DNA from: Hellea sp.
GTDB taxonomy: Bacteria > Pseudomonadota > Alphaproteobacteria > Caulobacterales > Maricaulaceae
Length of the DNA stretch: 64,000 nucleotides
Assembly (NCBI GenBank): GCA_013002305.1
Contig: JABDKG010000053.1
Coordinates: forward strand, 1-64,000
Direction: 5' to 3'
The notes beneath the pieces were generated by a model that was given only the letters and a program-made list of their open reading frames with translations, was not told where the DNA came from and did no database searches. The position numbers were made by a program, and so were the translations under genes. Below are positions 17,824 to 27,976 of this stretch, in pieces. How positions within the stretch are numbered: the first letter of the stretch is position 1; every line of letters begins with the position of its first letter.

Positions 17824-18306
17824 CTACTCTTCTTCGCCCTTTTCATTGTCCAGATTTGATAGTTTTTCCTTCTCGATAAAGGTTTCAAAGTCTTCCGTTG
17901 CGCGAAAGTCCTTATACACGCTGGCATAACGAACGTAGGCAACTTTATCCAAACCGGCCAAGCCTTCCATTACAAGTCCACCTATTTCATCAGATGTAAT
18001 ATCAGAAATTCCGCCGCTTTCGAGCTGACGAACAATACCGCTGATCATCTGCTCGACACGTTCTTGCTCAACCGGTCGCTTTTGCATAGCGATTAATACA
18101 GATCTCGCGAGTTTATTGCGGTCAAACGGAACCCTTTGCCCGGTTTTTTTGACGACATACAGCTCTCGCAATTGGACCCGCTCAAAGGTGGTATAACGTC
18201 CCGCACAGGCATTACAGAGGCGGCGTCGACGCACAGCCGTCCCGTCTTCGGCCTGTCGGCTGTCTTTAACTTGAGTATCTTCGCTGTTGCAAAAAGGGCA
18301 TCTCAT
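17824..18306 (-). CDS. nrdR: transcriptional repressor NrdR
   Basis: NrdR represses ribonucleotide reductase genes in response to ATP/dATP. The 160 residues have the N-terminal zinc ribbon (Cys3, Cys6, Cys31, Cys34; [17 protein letters not shown]) and then the ATP-cone ([20 protein letters not shown] and [15 protein letters not shown]). It follows glyA by 23 bases and abuts ribD. The order glyA-nrdR-ribD is common in proteobacteria. The acidic tail (NEKGEEE) is unremarkable. Confidence 0.95.
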   Translation of the reverse strand: MRCPFCNSEDTQVKDSRQAEDGTAVRRRRLCNACAGRYTTFERVQLRELYVVKKTGQRVPFDRNKLARSVLIAMQKRPVEQERVEQMISGIVRQLESGGISDITSDEIGGLVMEGLAGLDKVAYVRYASVYKDFRATEDFETFIEKEKLSNLDNEKGEEE

Positions 18307-18329
18307 AGGCGCCCTATATAGAGGGCCAG

Positions 18330-19637
18330 CTATTCAGCGTAAATAGGAAAGCGCGCTGTCAGAGCTTTTACGTCTTGGCGTACTTCGGCTTCAATTTCGG
18401 CATTGCCCTCCGGATTTTCCGACAATGAGTCCAATATCTTGGCAATAAGCTGTCCAATATATCTAAATTCAGCGGGACCAAATCCGCGCGTCGTTCCAGC
18501 TGGTGACCCAATCCGAATACCTGACGTCACTGTGAATTTTTCGTGATCGAACGGAATTCCGTTTTTGTTGCAAGTAATATAAGCGCGGCCCAAAGCTTTC
18601 TCAGCCGCATTGCCTTTGACGCCTTTTGGTGTGAGGTCAATTAACGCCAAATGAGTATCGGTCCCGCCGGAGACAACGGCATAACCAGCTTCGACGAGTG
18701 CACTTGCCATAGCTTGGCAATTATCGATCACGAGCTGGCTATAAGCTTTAAACTCTGGCTTCAGCGCATCTCCGAAGGCTACGGCTTTTGCCGCAATTAC
18801 ATGCATTAATGGCCCGCCTTGAAGGCCCGGGAACACGGCTGAATTTATTTTTTTAGCCAGCTTCGCATCATTGGTCAGAATCATGCCGCCGCGCGGACCA
18901 CGCAATGTCTTGTGGGTAGTGGTCGTTGCCACATGAGCGTGCGGGAACGGACTTGGATGAGTGCCGCCAGCGACTAAACCGGCAAAGTGCGCCATATCAA
19001 CATGCAGGTAGGCACCGACCTTATCGGCGATTTCGCGGAAACGTCTAAAATCGATGACGCGGGCATAAGCTGATCCTCCGCAAATGATGAGTTTCGGCTG
19101 ATGCTCGACAGCAAGCGTTTCGACCTGTTCATAATCAATCAAATGTGTGTCACGCTTTACGCCGTAAGTCACAGCGTTAAACCATTTGCCCGACATATTT
19201 GGCGGTGCGCCGTGGGTTAGATGACCTCCGGAAGCTAAATCCATCCCCAAAATCGTATCGCCGGGTTGTAATAGCGCCAAGAATACGCCTTGATTGGCCT
19301 GCGATCCAGAATTCGGCTGAACATTGGCAAAACCACAGTCAAACAGTTCGCACGCGCGCTCGATAGCAAGGTTTTCGGCAACATCAACATGTTGGCATCC
19401 GCCGTAATAACGCTTTCCGGGATAGCCCTCAGCATATTTATTCGTTAGCACAGAGCCCTGCGCTTCCAGGACAGCCTTGGAAACGATATTTTCCGATGCA
19501 ATCAATTCGATTTCATTTTGTTGACGATCCAATTCGTCTTGCATGCTGGCATAGAGAACGGGATCCCGGTCTTTTAAACTCTGTTTAAAATAGTCCGACA
19601 AATGGGCGAAGGCTTCTTTAGACTCGACTACGGTCAT
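18330..19637 (-). CDS. glyA: serine hydroxymethyltransferase
   Basis: GlyA interconverts serine and glycine while loading methylene-tetrahydrofolate. The 435 residues include [50 protein letters not shown] and the PLP-lysine motif [13 protein letters not shown]. The ATG at 19635-19637 has a good AGGGAG ribosome-binding site. That site lies in the 3' arm of a possible GACTCC/GGAGTC hairpin (see findings). Confidence 0.97.
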   Translation of the reverse strand: MTVVESKEAFAHLSDYFKQSLKDRDPVLYASMQDELDRQQNEIELIASENIVSKAVLEAQGSVLTNKYAEGYPGKRYYGGCQHVDVAENLAIERACELFDCGFANVQPNSGSQANQGVFLALLQPGDTILGMDLASGGHLTHGAPPNMSGKWFNAVTYGVKRDTHLIDYEQVETLAVEHQPKLIICGGSAYARVIDFRRFREIADKVGAYLHVDMAHFAGLVAGGTHPSPFPHAHVATTTTHKTLRGPRGGMILTNDAKLAKKINSAVFPGLQGGPLMHVIAAKAVAFGDALKPEFKAYSQLVIDNCQAMASALVEAGYAVVSGGTDTHLALIDLTPKGVKGNAAEKALGRAYITCNKNGIPFDHEKFTVTSGIRIGSPAGTTRGFGPAEFRYIGQLIAKILDSLSENPEGNAEIEAEVRQDVKALTARFPIYAE

Positions 19638-19717
19638 TTATGACTCCCTAAAAATCGAGAACTAGCTATTCAATAATGGAGTCTCTCGCAATCACTTGAT
19701 TCGAAATTATTCAAAAT

Positions 19718-20944
19718 TTATGCGACTTTTTCCCGTTTGAGGTCGAATTGATCCCAAATTTTGTGCAGTGCGGCCAAAAGGTCATCCATCATTGCATCAG
19801 AATGAAAAGGACTCGGTGTAAATCGCAAACGCTCCGTTCCCCTCGGCACGGTTGGATAATTTATCGGTTGAACATAAATATCATGTTCTTCAATCAATTG
19901 ATCAGAAATCGCCTTACATTTTACAGGATCGCTTATCATCAATGGTACAATATGGGTGTCGCCATCTATAAATGGAAAACCCGCCGCTCTAAAACGTTTC
20001 TTAAGCTCGCTAGCACGTTCTTTATGTTGATCGCGAATTTCTGGCGAAATTTTTAATATTTTGACACTCCTTAGCGCGCCCGCGGCCGTACTGGGCGGTA
20101 TAGAGGTCGTGAAAATAAATCCTGAAGCCATAGAGCGAACCGCATCAGTTATGATGTCGTTAGCCGCGATATAGCCGCCTATCATACCAAAAGCCTTGGC
20201 GAGAGTGCCTTGAACAATATCTACTCTATCCATCAAACCGCGTTCTTCGCAAACGCCGCCGCCGCGATCCCCATACATTCCGACTGCATGCACCTCGTCA
20301 ATATAGGTCATGGCGTTATACTTTTCGGCAAGATCGCAAATCTCTTGAATAGGCGCGATATCGGCGTCCATTGAATACACGCTTTCAAAAGCAATTAATT
20401 TAGGTTTGTCCGCCGGCGCGGCTTTTAACTTTGTTTCCAAATTCGCAAGATCATTATGCTTGAAAATATGTTTTTGGCACCGCGAACGCTGGATACCTGA
20501 AATCATTGACGCATGATTCATCTCGTCAGAAAAAATGATTAAGCCTGGTAGAATTCGGCTCATAACGCCTAAAGTTGCCTCATTGGCTACATAACCAGAC
20601 GTAAAAACGAGTGCATTGTCTTTACCATGTAATTCAGCGAGCTCTTTTTCGAGTTGTACGTGATAATGCGTTGTACCCGCGATATTTCTTGTCCCGCCAG
20701 ACCCTGTGCCAGCTGTATCTACCGCTGATTTCACAGCTTCTATGACACATTCATTTTGCCCCATACCCAGATAATCATTAGAACACCAAACGACTATGTC
20801 TTTCTCTGAATATTCGTTTTTGTACCAGACTGCTTTCGGAAATTCGCCGCGAACACGCCGAATATCCTGAAAAACGCGATAACGTCCTTCGCCGCGGACA
20901 TTGTCCACAGCCTGCTGAAAATGTTTTAAATAGTCCTGGTTCAT
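19718..20944 (-). CDS. hemA: 5-aminolevulinate synthase
   Basis: ALAS condenses glycine and succinyl-CoA to 5-aminolevulinate, the alphaproteobacterial (C4) entry to haem synthesis. The sequence shows [61 protein letters not shown] and the PLP lysine in [18 protein letters not shown] start at the ATG 20942-20944 ([12 protein letters not shown], 408 residues), with GAGGCTGG upstream, rather than the 20956 start of the track. It is divergent from hemB across 87 bases, which should hold both promoters. Confidence 0.94.
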   Translation of the reverse strand: MNQDYLKHFQQAVDNVRGEGRYRVFQDIRRVRGEFPKAVWYKNEYSEKDIVVWCSNDYLGMGQNECVIEAVKSAVDTAGTGSGGTRNIAGTTHYHVQLEKELAELHGKDNALVFTSGYVANEATLGVMSRILPGLIIFSDEMNHASMISGIQRSRCQKHIFKHNDLANLETKLKAAPADKPKLIAFESVYSMDADIAPIQEICDLAEKYNAMTYIDEVHAVGMYGDRGGGVCEERGLMDRVDIVQGTLAKAFGMIGGYIAANDIITDAVRSMASGFIFTTSIPPSTAAGALRSVKILKISPEIRDQHKERASELKKRFRAAGFPFIDGDTHIVPLMISDPVKCKAISDQLIEEHDIYVQPINYPTVPRGTERLRFTPSPFHSDAMMDDLLAALHKIWDQFDLKREKVA

Positions 20945-21031
20945 CACCAGCCTCATAAGCTATTTGTTGACCTGTAGCTTAATCTCGATCAAATTTCCAT
21001 TGCGTAAAGCGCCTTTAAGCCACTATGACGC

Positions 21032-22039
21032 ATGAAAATGGAGGCAAAATTGCCAGCTTTTCCGAAAACGCGCCTACGGCGCCCTAGGTTGAATAGGTTT
21101 TCGAGACGTCTCGTACAGGAAAATCAACTCACGGTCAGTGACTTAATCTGGAATATTATTATTTCTGATGGGCCTGACCCACGAGACCCTGTTCCGAGCC
21201 TTCCGGGTGTAGATCGCGTCAATATAGATGAGGCCGTCAAAGATGCTCGGCGTGCGTTATCTCTCGGTATTCCGGCAATTGCATTGTTCCCGCATATTGA
21301 GTCAGACCTTAAGGACCCTGTTGGGACTGAAGCTTTGAATCCCGAAGGCTTGGTCCCTCGTACTATTCGCGCTATCAAATCAGAAGTTCCAGAACTCGGA
21401 ATCATCGTCGACGTTGCACTCGATCCATTTACGGATCATGGTCATGACGGCGTGATCGCGGGCGACGAGATTATCAATGACATTACGGTCGAAGCTCTCG
21501 CAGATGGCGCTATTATCCTGGCAGACGCGGGCGCGGACATAGTCGCCCCTTCGGATATGATGGACGGGCGCGTGGCCGCTATCCGTCAGAGACTCGACCA
21601 ACATGGACATCACAATGTTATGATCATGTCGTACGCTGCAAAATATGCGTCCGGTTTTTATGGCCCTTATCGAGATGCGATCGGAACTTCAGCTGTTCTC
21701 AAGGGTGACAAACGAACCTACCAAATGGATCCTGCCAATAGCAATGAAGCCCTACGCGAAATCGCGCTCGACATCGAAGAAGGCGCGGACATGGTCATGA
21801 TCAAACCCGGCATGCCATATCTTGATATAATTTACCGGATTAAGTCCGAATTCATGATGCCGACATTCGCCTTTCAAGTCAGCGGCGAAGCCGCAATGAT
21901 CAGGGCGGCCGCTGAAAATGGCTGGATTGATGAGAAACGCGTCATTTTGGAAAGCTTGATAAGCTTTAAAAGAGCTGGATGTGACGGCGTTCTCACTTAT
22001 TTCGCTCCTAATGTCGCCGAATGGATAAACGAAGACTAA
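21032..22039 (+). CDS. hemB: delta-aminolevulinic acid dehydratase (porphobilinogen synthase)
   Basis: HemB joins two aminolevulinates into porphobilinogen. The two active-site lysines are in IMSYAAKYASGFYGPYRD and MVMIKPGMPYLD. The metal region reads DVALDPFTDHGHDG, with Asp in place of the cysteines of zinc enzymes, so this is the magnesium/potassium type seen in Pseudomonas and rhizobia. At 335 residues the length is normal. It is divergent from hemA, and its stop overlaps the end of the araC-type gene by a few bases. Confidence 0.95.
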   Translation: MKMEAKLPAFPKTRLRRPRLNRFSRRLVQENQLTVSDLIWNIIISDGPDPRDPVPSLPGVDRVNIDEAVKDARRALSLGIPAIALFPHIESDLKDPVGTEALNPEGLVPRTIRAIKSEVPELGIIVDVALDPFTDHGHDGVIAGDEIINDITVEALADGAIILADAGADIVAPSDMMDGRVAAIRQRLDQHGHHNVMIMSYAAKYASGFYGPYRDAIGTSAVLKGDKRTYQMDPANSNEALREIALDIEEGADMVMIKPGMPYLDIIYRIKSEFMMPTFAFQVSGEAAMIRAAAENGWIDEKRVILESLISFKRAGCDGVLTYFAPNVAEWINED

Positions 22040-23067
22040 CGGCGATATTGCCCCGGCGTAACATCGTACCAATTTTTAAAGGCCCGCGTGAAAGCTGCTT
22101 GATCGCTATACCAGAGACTCTGTGCGATTTGCGCTAATGGCACATTTTCCGTTATCAAACTATCACTGAGATCTTTCTTAACCTGCTCGCTAATCGCTCG
22201 AAATGACGTCTGATTGTCCTTTAATCGACGCTTAAGTGAACGAACTGGCTGGTCCAGTTCTCTTGCGACAATTTCGATGGAAGGTTTTTCGGATTGGATA
22301 ATCTCGCGGATCTTCTGTTCGACCCGAAACTGAAGACTATCCAGCCCATTGTGAGACGCCAAAACGGTTTCATGCTTTGCCCGTAGTATGGCCAATTTTG
22401 CCGGATTGGCAGTCGGCAACGGCATATTGAGAATTCCACTTTCCAATTCTACCGTATAATCAGCAGCATCAAATTCTACCGGACATCCAAACATCCGTTC
22501 ATATTCTCCAGCCAGGTTTTTCTGACTAAGCTGATGGCGAAGCGATACTTTACGAACGCCCCGACCAAACCCCCAAGCCAGCCAATTTATCGTATAAACA
22601 TAATTTGTAAGAACATAGTCGTTTACTAGACAATATTTATGGTCCGATTCCGGCCCGAAATTAGGTAACCAAATGAACCGCGCTTCAACCTTGTCGCCAG
22701 AATTTTCTTTAATCAAATGCAGAACCCCGATCGTGTGAACAAGGCCAGCATAACGCCTGTTTATAAAGGCCGCTTCTTCGAGATCCTGACAAAAGCCCAG
22801 TATGTTACCGACAGTGTTATAGGTTGCGATTCGAAATCGTGCGCCAGCATGCAGTCCAACGACTGGATTATTGAGGTTTTTCTTGGCAAAATTTAGCAGG
22901 TCAGACAAATCACCTAGCGAGACCCTTTCCTTCGGATGAGGCCTGGTCGAAGGATCAATGGCTAACTCAGCGAATAATTCTGCTTGGTCCACACCTAATT
23001 GTATCAGTATTTTCGCAACTTCGATCAGGTAAGCGCGCGCAACTGTTATGTGTCCAATATTCTTCAT
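22036..23067 (-). CDS. AraC-family transcriptional regulator
   Basis: The 343-residue protein has an Arabinose_bd-type N-terminal domain (roughly residues 20-205, VVGLHAGARFRIATYNTVGN) and a C-terminal AraC/XylS double helix-turn-helix. The latter has DQPVRSLKRRLKDNQTSFR, PLAQIAQSLWYSDQAAFTRAFKNWYDVTPGQYRR. Members such as OruR and ArgR-like proteins control amino acid or lipid catabolism; the ligand is unknown here. Two TTTATGCC copies 40 bases apart at its start (23067 and 23107) may be sites for autoregulation. It is transcribed away from the dehydrogenase gene's terminator region. Confidence 0.85.
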   Translation of the reverse strand: MKNIGHITVARAYLIEVAKILIQLGVDQAELFAELAIDPSTRPHPKERVSLGDLSDLLNFAKKNLNNPVVGLHAGARFRIATYNTVGNILGFCQDLEEAAFINRRYAGLVHTIGVLHLIKENSGDKVEARFIWLPNFGPESDHKYCLVNDYVLTNYVYTINWLAWGFGRGVRKVSLRHQLSQKNLAGEYERMFGCPVEFDAADYTVELESGILNMPLPTANPAKLAILRAKHETVLASHNGLDSLQFRVEQKIREIIQSEKPSIEIVARELDQPVRSLKRRLKDNQTSFRAISEQVKKDLSDSLITENVPLAQIAQSLWYSDQAAFTRAFKNWYDVTPGQYRR

Positions 23068-23196
23068 TTATGCCGATTAACAAATTTGGCCCAAAATGAC
23101 AAAAACTTTATGCCAAAATTACAATTCATGAACTTCAATTAGCGTACTAAGGAATTTAAGCGCAATTCCAAATGCTAGGGGCACCGCATTTGGGTT

Positions 23197-23230
23197 TAGG
23201 CCGGGAGGGTAGCAATCGAATCCCGGCCTA
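23197..23230. terminator. 10-base inverted repeat, possible terminator
   Basis: TAGGCCGGGA and TCCCGGCCTA form a perfect 10-base-pair stem around a 14-base loop, 19 bases after the stop of the minus-strand dehydrogenase gene. No T-run follows on either strand, so it is not a canonical terminator. An end-stabilising or Rho-assisted hairpin is possible. Confidence 0.35.
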
Positions 23231-23248
23231 CGCGTTTTCGCTATTTAC

Positions 23249-24103
23249 TTAAGTAAGCCGTGCAACGAGGCTAGACGTATCCCAGCGATTTCCACCCATG
23301 GCCTGAATTTCTTCATAATAGCCGTCGACCAACCGTGTCATCGTCAGCTTTGCGCCGATCTGGTCCGCCGTCCGGAGTGCAATCCCCAGATCTTTTCTCA
23401 TCCAATCCACAGCGAAGCCAAATTCAAACATTCCTTCATCCATGGTGACCGCGCGATTGTCCATTTGCCAGCTTTGGGCCGCGCCCTTGCCAATTGCCTC
23501 TAATACTTTTTCCATCTTTAAACCGGCCTTTTGTGCAAAATGGACGCCTTCAGCTAAGCCCTGCAATAATCCAGCTATGCAAATCTGATTGATCATTTTT
23601 GTCATTTGCCCGGCCCCGCTATCACCCATCAGCGTCGTGGCTTTGGCATAAGCACCCATGATCGGGAGTGCCGCATCATAATCAGCCTGATCGCCGCCGC
23701 ACATAATGGTGAGTTGACCATTTTTTGCGCCAATTTCTCCGCCTGATATTGGCGCATCCACAAAACCGATATCCCGCGCTTTGGCATCAGTGTAACATTT
23801 GCGCGCACACTCGGCTGATGCCGTTGTATGATCGATTATGATAGTGCCCGATCGTATGACAGAAAGTGCCTCCCCCACCACTTCATAAACATCGGCATCA
23901 TCACCGACGCAAATTGCGACAAAATCTGCCTCGCGAACTGCATTAGCAATCGAATCGGCGGTGAGACCTTCATATTCCTCGTGCCATTTATCTGCAGTTG
24001 AGCGCGTACGATTCCAGATAGTAACCGCGTGACCGGCATTAGCTAAATGCCCCGCCATGGGATAGCCCATAACGCCAAGCCCCAAAAATGCGCACTTCGC
24101 CAT
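23249..24103 (-). CDS. NAD(P)-dependent beta-hydroxyacid dehydrogenase (3-hydroxyisobutyrate dehydrogenase family)
   Basis: This protein has the N-terminal Rossmann motif KCAFLGLGVMGYPMAGHLANAG, the substrate motif FVDAPISGGEIGAKNG and the catalytic lysine region GAGQMTKMINQICIAGLLQG. The family includes 3-hydroxyisobutyrate dehydrogenase, tartronate semialdehyde reductase and succinic semialdehyde reductase; the substrate cannot be fixed here. I use the ATG at 24101-24103 (MAKCAFLG, 284 residues) with AAGGATG upstream, rather than the TTG of the track at 24118. It is divergent from the SLC13 gene. Confidence 0.88.
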   Translation of the reverse strand: MAKCAFLGLGVMGYPMAGHLANAGHAVTIWNRTRSTADKWHEEYEGLTADSIANAVREADFVAICVGDDADVYEVVGEALSVIRSGTIIIDHTTASAECARKCYTDAKARDIGFVDAPISGGEIGAKNGQLTIMCGGDQADYDAALPIMGAYAKATTLMGDSGAGQMTKMINQICIAGLLQGLAEGVHFAQKAGLKMEKVLEAIGKGAAQSWQMDNRAVTMDEGMFEFGFAVDWMRKDLGIALRTADQIGAKLTMTRLVDGYYEEIQAMGGNRWDTSSLVARLT

Positions 24104-24201
24104 TCTTTCATCCTTCAAAATACGAAAACACCTTTAATTATCCTATGAAATCCACGGCTTGCATGATAGCCCTAATCTCTATCACGGGGAGGATAAAACG
24201 G

Positions 24202-26115
24202 TTGGAAATTGTTGCGGTGACATGGCAAATGTGGGCCACTATGGGGATTATCGCCATAGCCGTATTTCTCTATTTCCGCGAAAAGTTCTCAATTGAGAGT
24301 ATTTCGGTCGGAATCATAGTTGCATTCCTGATTTTTTTCCACTTTTTTGCACCCGCGAATCCCGCAAATCCAAGTGAACCACTTGGAGGTCTGGACTCCA
24401 AAGCCCTCCTCTCAGGTTTCGCAGCGCCAGCACTTATCGCAATTATGGCTTTGTTGGTTGTTGGTCAGGGCATGTATCATACGGGAGCGCTGGAGGGTCC
24501 AATTCTGCGGATTAATAACGCTCTCGAAAAGCGTCCAAGACGTACGCTCGGCATTGTATTCCTCATCGCATTTGCAGTTTCAATGTTCATGAATAATACG
24601 CCCGTCGTTGTGATGTTTATTCCGGTTTTGACGGCCATGGCGTTGAGGATGAGAAGTGCAGCCTCTTACTATATGATGCCGCTAAGTTTTATCTGTATTT
24701 TGGCCGGGATGACGACCCTCATTGGATCTTCAACCAATCTATTGGTCAATGACAAATCGATTGAAATCACAAACACAGAAATGCTCAGTTTTTTCACTCA
24801 ATTTCCGCCTGGAATCATACTCGCAAGTGTTGGAGCGATTTATATTTTGATATTCGCACCAATTTTGCTACCTGCCCGGAAAAGCCTCGAAAATGAAGTC
24901 AGCGAGGCAGGTCGACAATATATTGCTCAAATCGCGATAACACATAATCATCCGCTTCGCGGCGCAAAACCCAGAGCTGGTCTTTATCCAGCTTTGAAGG
25001 ATGTAACGGTGCGAATGATACAGCGCGGCGAAGCTAGCTTGCTCCCGCCATTCGAAGACGCGTTGGAACCAGACGATATTTTGATTGTTGCGGCCACCCG
25101 AAAATCATTGTCCACATTGTTGGCGTCCGACAAACAATATTTGAAGGGCATGCTAAGCATTGCTGGCTTTCATGATGAAAGCCGGGGTGATGGTTCGTCT
25201 GATACGATTGTAATCAGCGAAGCAATAATCGCTCCTGGCTCTCGAATGGTCGGTCGCAACATTGAACAAATTGGGTTTCGGCGCCAAACCGGCACATTGG
25301 TTTTAGGCATCCAACGTCGTACCCGGATGATCCGAAGCCGCATGCTCGATATTAGGTTGGAAGCCGGCGATGTCTTATTGCTGTTCGGATATGAGCGTAA
25401 TATGAGCCATTTGCGAAATAATCGCGATTTACTTCTGCTTGATTGGTCGACAACTGAACTTCCAGATATTCGAAAATCTATGGCTGCGCGGCTAATATTT
25501 GCTGGTACGATAATCACCGCAGCGCTCGGAATATTGCCGATCGAAATTGCGGCAATCGCTGGAGCGCTTGCTATGTTGGCTACAGGCTGCCTCAATATCC
25601 GCCAAGCAGTCCGTGCGCTAGATATGCGTATTTTTCTATTGATTGGCGCCGCCTTTACGATGAGTGTTGCTCTGCAAAACACGGGTGCGGCTGCCTTTCT
25701 GGCTCAACATACTGTTGACGCATTTTTACCGCTTGGAAATTTAGCGCTTATATCTGCGCTTTTCTTGATGATCGCCCTAATGACCAATATTATTTCGAAT
25801 GCTGCAACAGCACTTATTTTTGCACCGATTGCCATTAATATTGCCCACCAAACCCAAGATATTGCGAGTTTAAGTGACATACCAACCGACCAGGGCATTC
25901 CGACAATTGTCATGGTTCTAACTGTCATTTTTGCAGCAAATTGCTGTTTTGCAACCCCTATCGCCTATCAAACAAACTTACTCGTCATGGGGCCCGGGCG
26001 ATATAAATTTGCTGATTTCGTCAAGTTCGGAGTGCCGCTGGTATTCATTATATGGCTGACATTTTGCCTGATGGCCCCTATGTTGATCGAATATTACAAT
26101 GACCCAGCCATTTAA
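24202..26115 (+). CDS. SLC13-family permease with two TrkA-C domains
   Basis: The protein has about eleven membrane segments split by a central soluble part. The first block contains FMNNTPVVVMFIPV and GMTTLIGSSTNLLVND, the family's Na+/substrate motifs. The middle carries two RCK-C (TrkA-C) domains (EASLLPPFEDALEPDDILIV and MLDIRLEAGDVLLLFGY). The second block has TNIISNAATALIFAPIA. Such proteins carry sulfate, dicarboxylates or other anions; the substrate is open. I choose the TTG at 24202, 9 bases after GGGAGG, since upstream starts would overlap the divergent gene. It overlaps bpt by 17 bases. Confidence 0.85.
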   Translation: MEIVAVTWQMWATMGIIAIAVFLYFREKFSIESISVGIIVAFLIFFHFFAPANPANPSEPLGGLDSKALLSGFAAPALIAIMALLVVGQGMYHTGALEGPILRINNALEKRPRRTLGIVFLIAFAVSMFMNNTPVVVMFIPVLTAMALRMRSAASYYMMPLSFICILAGMTTLIGSSTNLLVNDKSIEITNTEMLSFFTQFPPGIILASVGAIYILIFAPILLPARKSLENEVSEAGRQYIAQIAITHNHPLRGAKPRAGLYPALKDVTVRMIQRGEASLLPPFEDALEPDDILIVAATRKSLSTLLASDKQYLKGMLSIAGFHDESRGDGSSDTIVISEAIIAPGSRMVGRNIEQIGFRRQTGTLVLGIQRRTRMIRSRMLDIRLEAGDVLLLFGYERNMSHLRNNRDLLLLDWSTTELPDIRKSMAARLIFAGTIITAALGILPIEIAAIAGALAMLATGCLNIRQAVRALDMRIFLLIGAAFTMSVALQNTGAAAFLAQHTVDAFLPLGNLALISALFLMIALMTNIISNAATALIFAPIAINIAHQTQDIASLSDIPTDQGIPTIVMVLTVIFAANCCFATPIAYQTNLLVMGPGRYKFADFVKFGVPLVFIIWLTFCLMAPMLIEYYNDPAI

Positions 26116-26833
26116 TTCGCAAAAACTCCAGTTTTACATGACGATCCCGTCACCTTGCCCTTATTTACCGGAACGAATGGAGCGCAAAATATTTGCACAG
26201 CTCGACCCAATTACAGGTCCCTATCTCAACAATTACCTGACGCATTCCGGGTTTCGTCGATCGCAGAATGTGCTCTATCGACCCGCCTGTGAAAATTGTC
26301 AGGCCTGTCGTTCATTGCGGGTCAAAGCTCCTGAATTTACTCCGACTCGATCGATGAAACGTATTGTAAACCGCAACAAAGATTTAGCAGCTATAGTCTG
26401 TCCTTCTCTTGCAACTGATGAACAATTTGACCTTTTAGCGCGTTACTTAAATTCCCGGCATGCGGGCGGCGGCATGAGCGATATGGATTACGGCCGTTAT
26501 GAAATGATGGTCGAGGAATGTGCCACAGAGTCCCAAATTCTAGAATATCGAAATGCGGAAGGCCGGTTAATTGCCTGCGTGCTGGTTGATGTTCTTATGG
26601 ATGGTTATTCGATGGTCTACAGCTTTTTCGATCCTGATGAAAATGACAGAAGTCTGGGCCATTATATGATTTTAGATCACATCAAACGCTGTCAGGACAG
26701 TGAAATGCTTTGGCTCTATCTTGGCTATTGGGTCAAGGAAAGTCCTAAGATGGACTATAAGGCCCGCTACAAGCCGTGTCAGATCTTGGGAGTGTACGGT
26801 TGGCAGAATCTGGGGAAAGACGATGAAGCGTAG
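26099..26833 (+). CDS. bpt: aspartate/glutamate leucyltransferase (bacterial N-degron ligase)
   Basis: Bpt adds leucine from Leu-tRNA to proteins with N-terminal Asp or Glu, marking them for ClpAP through ClpS. The 244 residues carry FYMTIPSPCPYLPERMERKIF, LYRPACENCQACRSLRV with the conserved cysteines, SDMDYGRYEMMVEE and LGYWVKESPKMDYKARYKPCQ. This fits the family length. The start is an ATG inside the end of the permease gene, and its own end overlaps dctP by 11 bases, so all three are probably co-translated. Confidence 0.93.
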   Translation: MTQPFNSQKLQFYMTIPSPCPYLPERMERKIFAQLDPITGPYLNNYLTHSGFRRSQNVLYRPACENCQACRSLRVKAPEFTPTRSMKRIVNRNKDLAAIVCPSLATDEQFDLLARYLNSRHAGGGMSDMDYGRYEMMVEECATESQILEYRNAEGRLIACVLVDVLMDGYSMVYSFFDPDENDRSLGHYMILDHIKRCQDSEMLWLYLGYWVKESPKMDYKARYKPCQILGVYGWQNLGKDDEA

Positions 26834-27974
26834 AGAAATATTGTTGGCGGGCGCAGCGCTTGCAACTGGCGGCGGCGTTGCGGGTGTACTTGCCTCAGGA
26901 AAGAAACCTAAACCAAAGCAGAAGGTCCAAACGCCCGCGGACTCGCTCGCGTCCCCGAATATCAGCCGCAATATTAGACAATTGCAAATGGCAACTTCAT
27001 GGCCGAAAGATTTTCCGGGACTTGGCATTATGCCTGTCCGCTTTGCACAAGCCATGAACCAAATGAGTGATGGCCTTATCGAAGTTAAAGTCGCCGCCGC
27101 TGGAGAGATAGTCGGCGCGCTCGAATGTTTTAATGCAACCGCCAGCGGAGGGGTTGATATGTATCACGCCGCTGAATATTATTGGCAAGGCAAATCCAAA
27201 GCATTTTCGTTCTTCACCGCTGTGCCTATGGGTATGACTGCAGCAGAGATCATGGCTTGGACTGAGTTTGGAGGGGGGCAAGAACTTTGGGATGAATTGT
27301 CGGCTGGCTATAATGTCAAAGCGTTTCATGCTGGAAACACAGGCCACCAGACTGGCGGTTGGTTTAAAAAGAAAATGAACACGGTCGAAGATTTTAAAGG
27401 GCTCAATATGCGTATGCCCGGCCTAGGCGGCGAAGTTTTGAAAAGACTTGGGGCGTCCGCTGTGCCGCTACCAGGCGGAGAAATATTTCAAGCCCTACAA
27501 TCTGGAAATATTGATGCAACGGAATGGGTTGGGCCTTGGAATGATTATGCTTTTGGCTTTTATCGGGAAGCCCCCTACTACTACGCGCCTGGCTTTCATG
27601 AGCCCGGCGCGGCACTGGCGCTTGGGATTAATCTTGATGTTTGGAATAGCTTCACCTCTACCGAGCAAGCGATAGTCAAATTCGCATGTAAAGCCGCCAA
27701 TGATAGCAGCATCGCTGAATACACTCATGAAAATGGTCGGGCGCTTAAAATCCTCAAAGATCAGCACAAAATAGAACCTCAGTATTTTTCGCAGGACATC
27801 ATCCGCGCCATTGCCAAAGCCAGTGAAGATGTTGTCGGAGAACTGAGCGCCGCGGACAGTCAAACTAGGCGAATATATGAAAGCTACTTACAAGCGCGCG
27901 AATCCTATCGTGGCTGGACAGAGCTTGGCGACGGACAATATATCCGGGCGCGACGAGAAGGCTTGGATGGATAA
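26823..27974 (+). CDS. dctP: TRAP transporter solute-binding protein, TakP type
   Basis: This is the periplasmic binding protein of a TRAP transporter. The ORF track starts at 26700; the ATG at 26823 (MKRREILLAGAALATGGG) gives a signal with an Arg-Arg pair, weakly Tat-like, and 383 residues. The mature protein has TSWPKDFPGLGIMP, DMYHAAEYYWQGK, NMRMPGLGGEVLKRLGA and LPGGEIFQALQSGNIDATEW. The last matches the subgroup that binds 2-oxo acids or lactate (TakP and TTHA0766), so such a ligand is likely. It is followed by its two membrane subunits. Confidence 0.92.
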   Translation: MKRREILLAGAALATGGGVAGVLASGKKPKPKQKVQTPADSLASPNISRNIRQLQMATSWPKDFPGLGIMPVRFAQAMNQMSDGLIEVKVAAAGEIVGALECFNATASGGVDMYHAAEYYWQGKSKAFSFFTAVPMGMTAAEIMAWTEFGGGQELWDELSAGYNVKAFHAGNTGHQTGGWFKKKMNTVEDFKGLNMRMPGLGGEVLKRLGASAVPLPGGEIFQALQSGNIDATEWVGPWNDYAFGFYREAPYYYAPGFHEPGAALALGINLDVWNSFTSTEQAIVKFACKAANDSSIAEYTHENGRALKILKDQHKIEPQYFSQDIIRAIAKASEDVVGELSAADSQTRRIYESYLQARESYRGWTELGDGQYIRARREGLDG

Positions 27975-27976
27975 CC

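Noticed and set aside
13592-19637. Search for an FMN riboswitch in the riboflavin run
   Set aside because: All junctions are overlapping or only a few bases long, and the leader before nrdR is 23 bases, so no RFN element fits.
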